In this document: positions 8,877 to 17,435 of the stretch, piece after piece | How positions within the stretch are numbered: the first letter of the stretch is position 1 | Layout of the letters: every line of letters starts with the position of its first letter | Source of the DNA: Catellatospora paridis | Lineage (GTDB): Bacteria > Actinomycetota > Actinomycetes > Mycobacteriales > Micromonosporaceae | Direction: 5' to 3' | DNA: 64,000 nucleotides | Assembly (NCBI RefSeq): GCF_009720365.1 | Contig: NZ_WBZD01000021.1 | Span: 62,001-126,000, forward strand | Position numbers and translations under genes: made by a program | The notes under the pieces: model-generated | What the model saw: the letters and a program-made list of their open reading frames with translations, nothing else | What the model was told of the DNA's origin: nothing | Databases searched by the model: none

Positions 8877-10301
8877 TCAGCCCGCCGAGATCCAGCCCAC
8901 CAGCTCCGCCGGGCGGTTGGTGATGATGCCGTCCACGCCGAGCTGGTCCAGCGAGCGCCACTGCGCCGCGCTGTCGATCGTCCACGCCATCACCGCCACG
9001 CCCGCCCGGTGCAGGTCGCCGACCAGGGCGGGCCGGGTCAGCAGCGCCGACCCCGCCGGGTTGTACGCGGTCAGGTGCAGCTGCCCGGCCAGCGCCACCG
9101 GGTCGGCGTCCAGCGTGCTGCGCAGCAGGCCGATGGGCAGCTCCGGGGCCAGCTCGTAGCAGTACTGCAGCGAGGGCACGTCGAAGCTCTGGACGAACAC
9201 CCGGCCCGTCATCTGCTGCTCGCGGATCACCGCCACGATCTTCGCGACCTGGTCGCGGGTGTGCGCACCCTTGATCTCCAGCAGCAGGTTGCCGCCGCGC
9301 GTACGCAGATCGGCCAGCTGCTCCGCCAGGGTGGGGATGCGGGTGCCCGCGTAGTGCGGCGCGAACCAGGACCCGGCGTCCAGCGCCTTGAGCTGCGCCG
9401 ACGTCAGGCTGCGGATGGACCCGGATCCGTTGGTGGTCCGGTCGACGGTGCTGTCGTGCAGGATGAACGGCGTCCCGTCGGCCGACGGCTGCACGTCGTT
9501 CTCGATCCAGTCCGCGCCCGCGCGGCGCGCGATCTCCTGTGCCACCAGGGTGTTCTCCGGCGCGGCCGACGACGCGCCACGGTGCGCGATGACCGCGGCC
9601 GGGTTGCCGGGCGCGCGCAGGTAGGCGTTGGACGCGGCCAGCTCCGTCACGCGTACGTCGTCGAAGGACACCGTCGCGCCGTTGACGAACAGCGCCTGCC
9701 CGCCCCCGGTCGAGCGCTGCAGGCCAGTGGTGCGCAGCACCTCCACCCCGTCGAACAGCCAGCGGGCCTGGCTGCCGTGCACCTCCACGGCGATGCGCAC
9801 GTCCCGGCCGGTCCCGGCCGCGTACGGGGCGGCGGCGGTGTTCGTGACGTTCCACGCGTTGCCCGTGGTGCGCTGCGCGAACTCGACGCCGTTGCTCGCG
9901 GTGGTGCCGCTGCGCATCGTCGCGATCCACCACGGCGTCGCGCCGTCGGCGGGCACGTCCAGGCCGAGCGCGGCCCAGCGGGTGCCCGCCGTGACCGACT
10001 CGAACCGGGCCGTCGCCTCCAGCCGGAAGTGGGTCAGGTAGCGGCCGAAGGTGATCTTGTTGTTGGCGGAGGAGCTGGTGGAGGTGCCGACGAGGCGGCC
10101 GTTCTGCACGGTCCAGGCGCCGTCGACGGCCCGCCACCCGGCGGGCAGCGTGCCGGAGGAGAAGTCGGCGGAGACGACGACGTCGCCGGGTGCGGCGGCG
10201 GCAGGCGCGGCGGCCGCCACGGTGCCGCACAGGGCGAGGGCGGCCAGCGCCGCCGTGGTCCGCAAGCGCCACGAGGGGGTACGCGGTGAGGTGGTGACCA
10301 T
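8877..10301 (-). CDS. Secreted glycerophosphodiester phosphodiesterase with N-terminal jelly-roll domain
   Basis: 474 aa. A signal peptide (hydrophobic run AALAALALCGTVAAAAPAAA) is followed by a domain of about 180 residues of beta-sandwich type (ADFSSGTLPAGWRAVDG onward), like laminin-G or DUF1080-type modules that bind glycans. The C-terminal half is a GDPD barrel: HRGASSAAPENT holds the catalytic His-Arg and Glu-Asn, IENDVQ gives the next acidic pair and LHD the second His. It would cleave glycerophosphodiesters or teichoic-acid-like polymers outside the cell. The ATG at 10301 is preferred over upstream starts: it begins the signal peptide and has a TACGGT hexamer seven bases before it (leaderless). 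Confidence 0.9.
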   Translation of the reverse strand: MVTTSPRTPSWRLRTTAALAALALCGTVAAAAPAAAAPGDVVVSADFSSGTLPAGWRAVDGAWTVQNGRLVGTSTSSSANNKITFGRYLTHFRLEATARFESVTAGTRWAALGLDVPADGATPWWIATMRSGTTASNGVEFAQRTTGNAWNVTNTAAAPYAAGTGRDVRIAVEVHGSQARWLFDGVEVLRTTGLQRSTGGGQALFVNGATVSFDDVRVTELAASNAYLRAPGNPAAVIAHRGASSAAPENTLVAQEIARRAGADWIENDVQPSADGTPFILHDSTVDRTTNGSGSIRSLTSAQLKALDAGSWFAPHYAGTRIPTLAEQLADLRTRGGNLLLEIKGAHTRDQVAKIVAVIREQQMTGRVFVQSFDVPSLQYCYELAPELPIGLLRSTLDADPVALAGQLHLTAYNPAGSALLTRPALVGDLHRAGVAVMAWTIDSAAQWRSLDQLGVDGIITNRPAELVGWISAG

Positions 10302-10532
10302 GGCACGGACCGTACGAAAAAGGGCGTAACGCGCCGCGAAAACGCGGTGACCACCCAGGGAACTCCGGCTGTCCGTCGTGGACCGGATCGTTGCCGGCTG
10401 CAGGGGCAAGATCGCTGCCCGGTGTCATGATCTGCGTTCGGACCGCACCTTCTGACACGAAACCGCGATCTCGCCGAGAACCCGCACTGGCGGCCTGGTA
10501 GAAATGGCAGCTCTGGCGGAAGGATCTTCGTG

Positions 10533-11039
10533 ATGACCACCGAGCGCCCTGATGTTCCCCTGATCGCCGGTGAGCGGGAGATGCTGCGGCAGTTCCTCGA
10601 CTACCACCGGTCCACGCTGGCCTGGAAGTGCGACGGGCTGACCGACGAGCAGTTGCGCGAGCGGTCCATGCCGCCGTCGACGCTGACCCTGCTCGGCCTG
10701 GTCCGGCACATGTGCGAGGTCGAGCGAACCTGGTTCCGCAAGGTGATCGCGGGGGAGGACATCACCCTGGTCTGGTCGCCGGTCAACGACTACCAGGTGG
10801 CGTACGACCCGACCGGCGCCACCCGCGCCGAGGCGTTCACGGCCTGGCAGACCGAGGTCGAGCACTCACGCCGCATCGAAGCCGAGGCGGCGTCGCTGGA
10901 CGTGGTCGCGCACAACGCCCGCTGGGGCGAGGACGTCTCGCTGCGGTTCGTGATGCTGCACCTGATCCACGAGTACGCCCGCCACAACGGCCATGCCGAC
11001 TTCCTGCGCGAAGGAGTCGACGGCGTGACCGGAGCCTGA
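10533..11039 (+). CDS. DinB-superfamily protein (DUF664 type)
   Basis: 168 aa four-helix-bundle protein. It contains the spaced histidines expected of DinB/YfiT-like metal sites: RHMCEVE near residue 50 and HLIHEYARHNGH near residue 148. Family members include bacillithiol- or mycothiol-dependent transferases and uncharacterised enzymes, so the reaction is not known. An AAGGA stretch lies eight to ten bases before the ATG; the GTG three bases earlier is also possible. It converges on the crystallin-type gene with 22 bases between stops. Confidence 0.8.
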   Translation: MTTERPDVPLIAGEREMLRQFLDYHRSTLAWKCDGLTDEQLRERSMPPSTLTLLGLVRHMCEVERTWFRKVIAGEDITLVWSPVNDYQVAYDPTGATRAEAFTAWQTEVEHSRRIEAEAASLDVVAHNARWGEDVSLRFVMLHLIHEYARHNGHADFLREGVDGVTGA

Positions 11040-11061
11040 GGGCAGCCGTCCGCGTCACCGG

Positions 11062-12312
11062 TTAGGGGGCCAGTGCGATCAGCGAGGTCTTGTCGTTGAG
11101 GTCGCCGCCGACGAACAGGTGGTCGCTCTTGACGAACAGCCGGCAGGTGCCCAGGTTCTGACCGGAGTCGTTGTCGCAGAGCACGGCGCGCCCCGCGCCG
11201 GGCACCCGCAGCGAGCTGACCGCGTCGTTGCCGACCGGGGCGAGGTCGCCGGCCGTGTAGATGCCGGGGCCGAAGGTGGCCGTGGCGCCCTTGAAGTCGC
11301 GGTCGGCGTACACGTTGAGCAGGTTGCCCGACGCCGGGCCGGCCTGCACGACGAGCGTGGAGATGCCGTCGTTGAGCGCGTTGCCGCCCAGGTTGTGCTC
11401 GCCCGCGCCGAACATCCGGCACAGGCCGAGGTCGCCCTGCCCGCTCGGGCCGGTGCTGTCGTTGCGGCAGCCGACGACGCGCCAGCCGTCGCCGACGCGC
11501 AGCGAGCTGATCTTGTCGTTGCCGACGGTGGCCAGCTCGTTGGCGAGCCCGGTGTAAACGCCCGGGCTGAACGACTGGCGCAGGCCGCCCAGGTTGGCGT
11601 CGCTGGTGGCGATCAGCGGGGGCGCGCCCACGGCGACCAGGGAGATCTTCTTCTCCATGTCGCTGCCGACGGTGGCGTGCTCGCCGCCGCGGAACAGCCG
11701 GCACTTGCCGAGGTCGAGGCTGGCGGTGCCCGGCTTGGCGTCGTTGTCGCAGGTGACGACGCGGTATCCGTCGGTGACCTTCAGCGACTTCACCGAGTCG
11801 GCGAGCGTGGACAGGTTGCCCGAGACCTGGCCGAAGCCGCCCGAGCCGAGTGGCAGGGAGGTGCCGGTGAACTTGGTGTCCTGGAACGCGGTGACGGCGG
11901 CGCCCTTGACCGGCTTGCCCATGACGGCCAGCAGCGAGATCTTGTCGTTGAGCTCGCCGCCGACGAACTCGTGCAGCCCGGCGTCGTAGTAGCGGCAGGT
12001 GCCCAGCGAGCCCTTGTTCACGTTGCCCTCGGAGCCGCCGTTGTCGCAGGCCAGGGCCCGGTATCCGGAGGCGACGTAGAGCGAGGTGATGGCGTCGTTG
12101 CCGACGACGCCGAGTTCCTTCTTGGCGGCGTCGAACACGCCCGCGCCGTAGGACTGCTTGGCGCCGGTGAAGTTGCGGTCCGCGTATGCGACGAGCGGGG
12201 CCGAGCCCACGCCGGGGATCACCGCCGCCTGCGCCGGCGCGGCGCTCAGCAGCCCCGGCAGGAACGCGGTCGCCACCGCCGCCCCTGTCGCCAGGGACCT
12301 TCGAATCGACAT
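11062..12312 (-). CDS. Secreted protein of four beta-gamma-crystallin double modules
   Basis: 416 aa. A signal peptide ends near AAPAQA (residue 29). The rest is four repeats of about 90 residues (roughly 40-130, 138-230, 232-323, 332-416), each holding two Greek-key-like halves. The first halves of modules 1, 3 and 4 carry the calcium-binding motif (N/D)(N/D)xx(S/T)S: Asn72-Ser77 (NDAITS), Asn265-Ser270 (NDKISS) and Asn362-Ser367 (NDAVSS). The second halves keep a weaker LNDKISL-type version. Cys pairs (ACDN...GTCR) recur in each repeat and could form disulfides. The family binds Ca2+ and gains stability from it; a role in the cell wall or spore surroundings is inference. GGAGG precedes the start. 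Confidence 0.88.
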   Translation of the reverse strand: MSIRRSLATGAAVATAFLPGLLSAAPAQAAVIPGVGSAPLVAYADRNFTGAKQSYGAGVFDAAKKELGVVGNDAITSLYVASGYRALACDNGGSEGNVNKGSLGTCRYYDAGLHEFVGGELNDKISLLAVMGKPVKGAAVTAFQDTKFTGTSLPLGSGGFGQVSGNLSTLADSVKSLKVTDGYRVVTCDNDAKPGTASLDLGKCRLFRGGEHATVGSDMEKKISLVAVGAPPLIATSDANLGGLRQSFSPGVYTGLANELATVGNDKISSLRVGDGWRVVGCRNDSTGPSGQGDLGLCRMFGAGEHNLGGNALNDGISTLVVQAGPASGNLLNVYADRDFKGATATFGPGIYTAGDLAPVGNDAVSSLRVPGAGRAVLCDNDSGQNLGTCRLFVKSDHLFVGGDLNDKTSLIALAP

Positions 12313-12558
12313 GCCAGCCTCCGAACCCGAATCGACCGAGCCGACTCGTAGACCATGGACATAGGCCTGTGAGGCGTAGCGGCAGGCACGAGGTGTCAGG
12401 GGGAGCCGTGGTCGGCACACCTGGAGCGCTTCCCGCCACACGCTCGATCAGGTATGCCCTTTGTATCGGATTTAGTCCCCTATGTCCATGATTGAGCGGT
12501 TTCAGCAGCGCGCCTGACCGGGTGCCGAACCCTTGCTTGACGGCGATGGCTAATGCTA

Positions 12559-12574
12559 GTAGCTTTAAGGCTAC
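12559..12574. promoter_or_regulatory. Probable TetR operator
   Basis: Inverted repeat GTAGC-TTTAAG-GCTAC, 15 of 16 positions palindromic apart from one inner mismatch pair, placed 30 bases before the TetR gene that follows. It sits in the most AT-rich part of the promoter region, so it is a likely site of autoregulation. Confidence 0.5.
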
Positions 12575-12603
12575 GGAACATAGCCACATGAGGAGGTGAC
12601 GGT

Positions 12604-13164
12604 GTGCCCAGAGCCGGACTGTCCACTCAGGCCGTCGTCCAGGCGGCCGTCGACGTCATCGACGAGCACGGGATCGACGCGCTCACCCTCGCCGCGGTCG
12701 CCACGCGCTGCGGCGTCGCCGCCCCCTCGCTCTACAAGCACGTCGGCGGCCTCGCCGAGCTGAAGACACAGGTCGGCGTCCGCGTGCTCAACGAACTCGC
12801 CGACCGCTTCGCCGCCGCCGCGATGGGCCGCAGCGGCCGGGACGCGATCACCGCGCTGATGCACGCCTACCGCGCCTACGTCACGGCACACCCCGCCCGC
12901 TACGCCGCGATGCCCGTCGACCCGCTGCACCACCCCGAGCTCGCCGCCGCCGGCATCCGGCAGCTGGAGATCATCCAGGCCGCGCTGCGGCCCTGGCAGC
13001 TCGACGCCGCCGCGCAGATCCACACCATCCGGCGGCTGCGCGTCATCGCGCACGGCTTCGCCTCGCTGGAGTCCGCCGGCGGCTTCGGCCTGCCGACCGA
13101 CCTCGACGAGACATACCAGCAGCTCATCGACGCCTTCTTCGATTCCCTGCCAGCTCACCCCTGA
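12604..13164 (+). CDS. TetR-family regulator with WHG-type C-terminal domain
   Basis: 186 aa. The N-terminal helix-turn-helix spans about residues 25-48 (LAAVATRCGVAAPSLYKHVGG). The C-terminal part resembles the WHG domain (TetR_C_33), including RLRVIAHGFASLESAGGFG. The GTG start has a near-perfect AGGAGGT seven bases upstream. The membrane-protein gene follows ten bases after the stop with its own GAGGAG site, so the pair is one operon and the regulator probably controls both through the palindrome upstream. The ligand is unknown. Confidence 0.88.
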   Translation: MPRAGLSTQAVVQAAVDVIDEHGIDALTLAAVATRCGVAAPSLYKHVGGLAELKTQVGVRVLNELADRFAAAAMGRSGRDAITALMHAYRAYVTAHPARYAAMPVDPLHHPELAAAGIRQLEIIQAALRPWQLDAAAQIHTIRRLRVIAHGFASLESAGGFGLPTDLDETYQQLIDAFFDSLPAHP

Positions 13165-13174
13165 GGAGACGACC

Positions 13175-13870
13175 GTGTCCGCCCCCCTTGCCCGCATCCG
13201 CCTCGCCGCCGCCGCGCTGGCCGCCGCCGGAGTCCTCTTCGCCCTGTACCCGGGCCTGCGCCCGTGGCGTGACGAGACCACGCTGCAGGGCGCGCAGGAG
13301 TCCATGTCCTCGCCGTGGTGGGTGGCCACCCACCTGTTCGCGATGATCGGGTTCATCCTCGTGCCGCTGGCCCTGCTGGCGGTGCGCCGCGTCGTCGACG
13401 GCACCCGGGCCGAACCGCTCGCGCTGACCGCCGCGGTGACCGCCTGGCTCGGCGTCGGGCTGACCCTGCCGTACTACGGCGCGGAGGACTTCGCGCTGCA
13501 CGTGCTGGCCACCGAGAGCACCGGCGGCGCGCAGCTCGACCTGCTCGGCCTGGCCGAGGGCATCCGCTACCAGCCCGTCGCGATCACCACCTTCGGCATC
13601 GGGCTGGTCCTGCTCGGCGTCGGCGCGGTCCTCGCCGCCGTGGCGATCGCCCGCTCCGGCGTCCTACCGCGCCTGTCCGGGGTGCTGTTCGCGGCGGGCT
13701 TCGCGGCCTTCCTGCCGCAGTTCTTCACCCCGCCGGCCGTCCGCGTCGGACACGGCCTGCTCGTCGCCGCCGGCTGCCTCTGGCTGGCCGTGGCCCTGTG
13801 GCGTGCCCCGTCCACCGAAGCCGCCCCCGAAGCGCCCGCCACCGCCGTCGCAGCGTCCACCGGCAACTAA
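13175..13870 (+). CDS. Integral membrane protein of unknown function
   Basis: 231 aa with about six hydrophobic segments (near residues 8-28, 50-72, 82-102, 133-158, 165-183 and 190-208) and a soluble Ala-rich tail. No catalytic or transporter motif is recognised. Its tight spacing after the TetR gene suggests that it is the target of that repressor, perhaps serving export or stress response; this rests on context alone. Confidence 0.75.
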   Translation: MSAPLARIRLAAAALAAAGVLFALYPGLRPWRDETTLQGAQESMSSPWWVATHLFAMIGFILVPLALLAVRRVVDGTRAEPLALTAAVTAWLGVGLTLPYYGAEDFALHVLATESTGGAQLDLLGLAEGIRYQPVAITTFGIGLVLLGVGAVLAAVAIARSGVLPRLSGVLFAAGFAAFLPQFFTPPAVRVGHGLLVAAGCLWLAVALWRAPSTEAAPEAPATAVAASTGN

Positions 13871-13884
13871 CCCGCACCGCCCGA

Positions 13885-13932
13885 AGGAAGGGCACCTTCA
13901 CATCGCTATGCGTTGTCGGAGGTGCCCTTCCT
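13885..13932. repeat. AGGAAGGGCACCTT element, copy A (hairpin)
   Basis: Arms AGGAAGGGCACCT (13885-13897) and its exact complement (13920-13932) enclose a 22-base loop. It lies between convergent genes and should terminate both. The left half and loop start (27 bases from 13883) recur identically at 48935. Confidence 0.85.
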
Positions 13933-13946
13933 GACATCCGGAGTGG

Positions 13947-14405
13947 TCAGGACTTGCCGTCGTAGGCGTCTTGGAGGCCCTGGATGTCGAGCTTGGTCAT
14001 GCCGAGCAGGGCGTGCATGACCCGGCTCGCCTTCGCCGGGTCGGGATCGCCCATCAGCTCGGCGAGCACCTTCGGCACGATCTGCCAGGACACGCCGTAG
14101 CGGTCCTTGAGCCAGCCGCACTGGCCCTCCTCGCCGCCCTCGGACAGCCGCGCCCACATCTCGTCGACCTCGGCCTGGTCGGCGCAGTCCACGAAGAACG
14201 AGATCGCCTCGGTGAAGTGGAACGTCGGCCCGCCGTTGAGTCCGACGAACGCCTGGCCCTCCAGCTCGAAGTTCACCAGCATCGCCCGCCCCTCGGGTCC
14301 GGGCACGACGCTGACGATCCGCGAGTTCTTGAAGATCGAGGTGTAGTGCGCGGCGGCCTCCTCGGCCTGGGTGTCGAACCACAGGTACGGGGTGATCTTC
14401 TGCAT
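13947..14405 (-). CDS. VOC-superfamily protein (PhnB/3-demethylubiquinone methyltransferase-like fold)
   Basis: 152 aa. The sequence opens QKITPYLWFDTQAEEAAAHY and continues with SIFKNSRI, a pattern of the PhnB-like branch of the vicinal-oxygen-chelate superfamily (PF06983). No reaction is established for this branch in actinomycetes. The ATG at 14405 follows GGAGA; the frame is open upstream but crosses a hairpin, so the shorter start is preferred. A terminator hairpin separates it from the sigma-factor pair behind it. Confidence 0.85.
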   Translation of the reverse strand: MQKITPYLWFDTQAEEAAAHYTSIFKNSRIVSVVPGPEGRAMLVNFELEGQAFVGLNGGPTFHFTEAISFFVDCADQAEVDEMWARLSEGGEEGQCGWLKDRYGVSWQIVPKVLAELMGDPDPAKASRVMHALLGMTKLDIQGLQDAYDGKS

Positions 14406-14427
14406 CACGGTCTCCTTGCCTACGGAG

Positions 14428-14454
14428 ATGGGGAGCGGTGCGTCCGCTCCCCAT
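14428..14454. terminator. Hairpin terminator of the ECF sigma operon
   Basis: Perfect 11-bp stem (ATGGGGAGCGG and complement) with a five-base loop, 43 bases past the stop of the membrane-protein gene read on the minus strand. Confidence 0.7.
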
Positions 14455-14496
14455 CTAACGCCCGTCACCGGACATCCGCCCGCCGCGCGCCTGGTG

Positions 14497-15405
14497 CTAC
14501 GCCGGAGTCCAGCCCTTCGACGGCGCCCACGGCTCGGCCTTTCCACAGCCCGCAGGGGAGGGGACCGGCGCGTCCTTGCGATCCATCCCGTACACGACGA
14601 CCTTGCCCGCCGGGTCGATCCAGCAACTGGTGCCGACCGGGCCGAGGTCGAACGCGTACCGCCGGTCGATCTCGCGGCCCTGCTCGTCGTAGCTGATCAA
14701 CTGGCCTTTGTCCGGCGCGAGGGCACCGTCGCTCAGCACCGCGAACGTGCCCTCAGCGAGCCGTGCCGTGCTGCGGTGCCCCTGCCCGTCGTCCAGGACC
14801 ACCTTGGCGACGCGCCGGCTGATGTACCCGGCGACCTGGGCCTCGCCGCCGTCCATGTCGCTGTGGCTGGCCGACTGGCCCGCCACCGGCCCCGGCAGCC
14901 AGCTCGGCGCCGGACCGTAGCCCAGGCCGCTGCTCCACTCGTCCGACGGCGGGACCGTCGGCTCCATGCTGCACCAGATCATCGTCTGGTCCAGGCGGTA
15001 CACGGTGACCGCCCGGTTCTCCCGTTCGGCGTAGTTGACCAGGCTCGGCCGTGCCCCCTCGGGCCAGTGGAACGTGTACTCCCGCGGGTGATCTGGATCG
15101 TTCAGTTGCTGCCGGGCGTGGGTCAGGCACAGGTCACCGGTGCGGCGCACCATCGGCGACAGCACGCCGGTGCCCAGCGCGACGACCTCAGGTTCCGGTC
15201 GCTCGCCGCCCGGCCCACCGGTCCACACCACGACCGCCGTGGCGCAGGCGGCCGTGGCGAGGCCCGCGCCCAGCACCGCCAGTGTGCGGCGGCGGCGCAC
15301 GGGACGGACCGGGCCGGGGAGCCCGGCGAGGACCCGGTGCCGCATCCGAGCCTGCCTGGCCGCGGGCAGATCCCGCTCGGGGGGCAGCTGGTCGAGGTAT
15401 GTCAT
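14497..15405 (-). CDS. Membrane protein paired with an ECF sigma factor (possible anti-sigma role)
   Basis: 302 aa: a short cytoplasmic N-terminus (about 40 residues beginning MTYLDQLPPERDLPAARQ), one transmembrane helix (LAVLGAGLATAACATAVVVW) and a large outer domain. The zinc HxxxCxxC motif of classical anti-sigma factors is absent. The start ATG shares one base with the sigma-factor stop (TGATG), so synthesis is coupled. Genes in this position are often anti-sigma or sigma-controlled surface proteins. The outer domain is not recognised. Several Cys residues (CLTHARQ, WCSME, SCWIDP) could form disulfides. Confidence 0.75.
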   Translation of the reverse strand: MTYLDQLPPERDLPAARQARMRHRVLAGLPGPVRPVRRRRTLAVLGAGLATAACATAVVVWTGGPGGERPEPEVVALGTGVLSPMVRRTGDLCLTHARQQLNDPDHPREYTFHWPEGARPSLVNYAERENRAVTVYRLDQTMIWCSMEPTVPPSDEWSSGLGYGPAPSWLPGPVAGQSASHSDMDGGEAQVAGYISRRVAKVVLDDGQGHRSTARLAEGTFAVLSDGALAPDKGQLISYDEQGREIDRRYAFDLGPVGTSCWIDPAGKVVVYGMDRKDAPVPSPAGCGKAEPWAPSKGWTPA

Positions 15406-15998
15406 CACGCCTCCTGCGTCTCGTGGGGAACCGGTGCCGCGGCGTCGCCGAGCAGCCGGGTCAGGCGGGCCCGGGCGCGGCTGACCCGCGCGCGTACCGA
15501 CGCCTCGGTGATGCCGAGCAGCTGTGCCGCGTCGGCATAGGACACGGATGACCACACGCACAGCGCCAGCGCCTCGCGTTCGGCCCGCGGCAGTCGGCGC
15601 GCCGCCCGCAGCACCGCGCGCATGCGCCGCTCGTCGTCGACCCGCCCGGCCACGTGGTCGGCCAGGTCGGCGGTGTCGCGGTCGGGCGGCAGCCGCAGCG
15701 TCGCGGCCAGCCAGCGTCGCGCGGAGCGGCGCTCGTCGCGTACCACGTTGGTCGCGACGGTCAGCAGCCACGGCAGCGCCGAATCGTCGACCAGCCGGAT
15801 GTCGGATCGCCTGCGCCAGGCGGTCAGGAACACGGCCTGGGTCGCGTCCTCGGCCGTGCTCCACGAGGCGCACAACCGGAAGCAGTGGTTGTACACCGCT
15901 TTCACGTGCCGGTCGAAGAGCAGCCCGAACGCCGCCTGGTCGCCGTCTGCGGCGTCGGCCCACAACTGCCCGTCGCTGCGCTGCATCATGGTCGTCAC
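15405..15998 (-). CDS. ECF RNA polymerase sigma factor
   Basis: 197 aa with sigma region 2 at about residues 25-95 (FDRHVKAVYNHCFRLCAS, AEDATQAVFLTAWRR) and region 4 at about 130-180 (LPRAEREALALCVWSSVSYADAAQ...). It should direct core polymerase to a small regulon, probably including its own operon. It is the first gene of a two-gene unit with the membrane protein. The GTG start lies just behind an AT-rich ACCTAT stretch. The signal it answers is unknown. Confidence 0.9.
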   Translation of the reverse strand: MTTMMQRSDGQLWADAADGDQAAFGLLFDRHVKAVYNHCFRLCASWSTAEDATQAVFLTAWRRRSDIRLVDDSALPWLLTVATNVVRDERRSARRWLAATLRLPPDRDTADLADHVAGRVDDERRMRAVLRAARRLPRAEREALALCVWSSVSYADAAQLLGITEASVRARVSRARARLTRLLGDAAAPVPHETQEA

Positions 15999-16070
15999 GC
16001 CTACCTATGGCCGGCTGGGCGCTTCGTGTTGCACGCCGACCTGTCGGTCCCGTGCGGCAGGATGGTCGCC

Positions 16071-16427
16071 GTGATCGGACGCTGGCACGGCCTCATCATC
16101 GACTGCCCGGACCCCGGCGCGCTGGCCGGGTTCTACGAGCAGCTGCTCGGCATGCAGCGAGTCCAGGACGAGGGCGACTGGGTCGTCATCGGCGACGCGC
16201 CGGATCGGCCGGGGGTGGCGTTCCAGCGGGTCGCCGACTTCACGCCGCCGCGCTGGCCCGACCCGGCCCACCCGCAGCAGATGCACTTCGACGTGCGGGT
16301 CGACGACATCGAGCAGGCCGAGCCGCGAGTGCTGGCGCTGGGCGCCAGCCCGCTGCCCGGCGGCGGCAAGACCTTCCGGGTGTACGCGGACCCGGCCGGC
16401 CACCCCTTCTGCCTCGTCTGGTGGTGA
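16071..16427 (+). CDS. Glyoxalase/VOC-superfamily protein
   Basis: 118 aa. It opens IGRWHGLIIDCPDPGALAGF, the usual start of small actinobacterial VOC proteins, and ends DPAGHPFCLVWW, the conserved last strand with a metal-site region. Function beyond the fold is unknown; relatives include glyoxalases and antibiotic-binding proteins. The GTG at 16071 is chosen over the ATG nine bases earlier because CAGGAT ends exactly seven bases before it and the protein then begins as family members do. It converges on the membrane-protein gene with only six bases between. Confidence 0.85.
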   Translation: MIGRWHGLIIDCPDPGALAGFYEQLLGMQRVQDEGDWVVIGDAPDRPGVAFQRVADFTPPRWPDPAHPQQMHFDVRVDDIEQAEPRVLALGASPLPGGGKTFRVYADPAGHPFCLVWW

Positions 16428-16433
16428 CCGCGC

Positions 16434-17435
16434 TCAGGTCGGGATGCGGCAGACCGCGCTGACCGGGGTCATCGGGCGCACCCGGCGGCCCAGCGCGCCC
16501 AGCAGCGAGTCCTCGACGTGGAACTCGCGCACCCACAACCGGTAGCGCACCAGCTCCTCCGCGGTGGGGCACAGCACGCGCGCCTCGATCGCGTCGTTGT
16601 CGATGTACCGCACGCCGCCGCGCTCCTGCAGGATCACCGTGTTGACGTCGTCGGTGCTGATGACGTGCCCACGCACCTCCTCGGGCACCCCGGCCGGGGT
16701 GGCGACGGTGGTGACCGTCATCGGCAGCACCGGTGTCAGCACCACGGGCACGGCCGCGACCAGCAGCACGACCGCGATGCCGAGTTGCGCCAGCGCCGCG
16801 GCCGGCAGCACCAGCCACCGGGGCAGCGGCCCGCTCACCCCCAGTGCCAGCACCGGCGGCACGACCAGCAGCGCCACCGCGAACAGCTCGCCGGTCCGCC
16901 AGGCCTGCAGCACCGTCGGCGCGACCAGCCAGCCGTATCCGGCCAGTGCCACGCCGATCGTCGCCGCCCAGCGCCAGCGCGGCCACTCCAGCGTGGCCAG
17001 TTCCCGCTGGAACACCGCGACGGCGGCCACCACCAGCAGCGGCAGGTAGATGATCTGCCAGGCGGCCAGCGCGATGGCGAACAGCCCGGCCAGGAACCAC
17101 GGCGGAGCCATCGCGTACCACCGCGCGAACAGCGGCGGGCGCCGCGGCCGGTCGGCGGTGCTCACCGCCAGCACCGCGCCGAGCGCGAACACCGCGACCA
17201 GCCCCGTGGTCACCAGCCGGGTGGCGGTGGTGAACAGCGCGGCCATCAGGTTGATCGGCCCGACGTTGGCGACCAGCAGCAGCGTCGTCTGCAGCTCCCC
17301 GCCCGCTTCGACCCACAGCCGCATCACCGAGAAGACGGCGGGCACACCGACCGCCACCGTCCAGAAGCCCTGGCCGGCGCGCCACGCATAACGCTTGCGG
17401 GGTGGTGGCAGCCCCGGCCCGCCGGCCTCGGTCAT
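16434..17435 (-). CDS. Polytopic membrane protein coupled to a solute-binding lipoprotein
   Basis: 333 aa with about eight hydrophobic segments between residues 20 and 245, then a soluble C-terminal domain of about 90 residues (VATPAGVPEEVRGHVISTDD onward) that probably faces outward. No transporter signature is recognised. It overlaps the upstream binding-protein gene by four bases (ATGA), so the products very likely work together. This is not an ABC permease: there is no EAA loop and no ATPase gene nearby. It could be a signalling or tethering partner of the binding protein. Confidence 0.75.
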   Translation of the reverse strand: MTEAGGPGLPPPRKRYAWRAGQGFWTVAVGVPAVFSVMRLWVEAGGELQTTLLLVANVGPINLMAALFTTATRLVTTGLVAVFALGAVLAVSTADRPRRPPLFARWYAMAPPWFLAGLFAIALAAWQIIYLPLLVVAAVAVFQRELATLEWPRWRWAATIGVALAGYGWLVAPTVLQAWRTGELFAVALLVVPPVLALGVSGPLPRWLVLPAAALAQLGIAVVLLVAAVPVVLTPVLPMTVTTVATPAGVPEEVRGHVISTDDVNTVILQERGGVRYIDNDAIEARVLCPTAEELVRYRLWVREFHVEDSLLGALGRRVRPMTPVSAVCRIPT

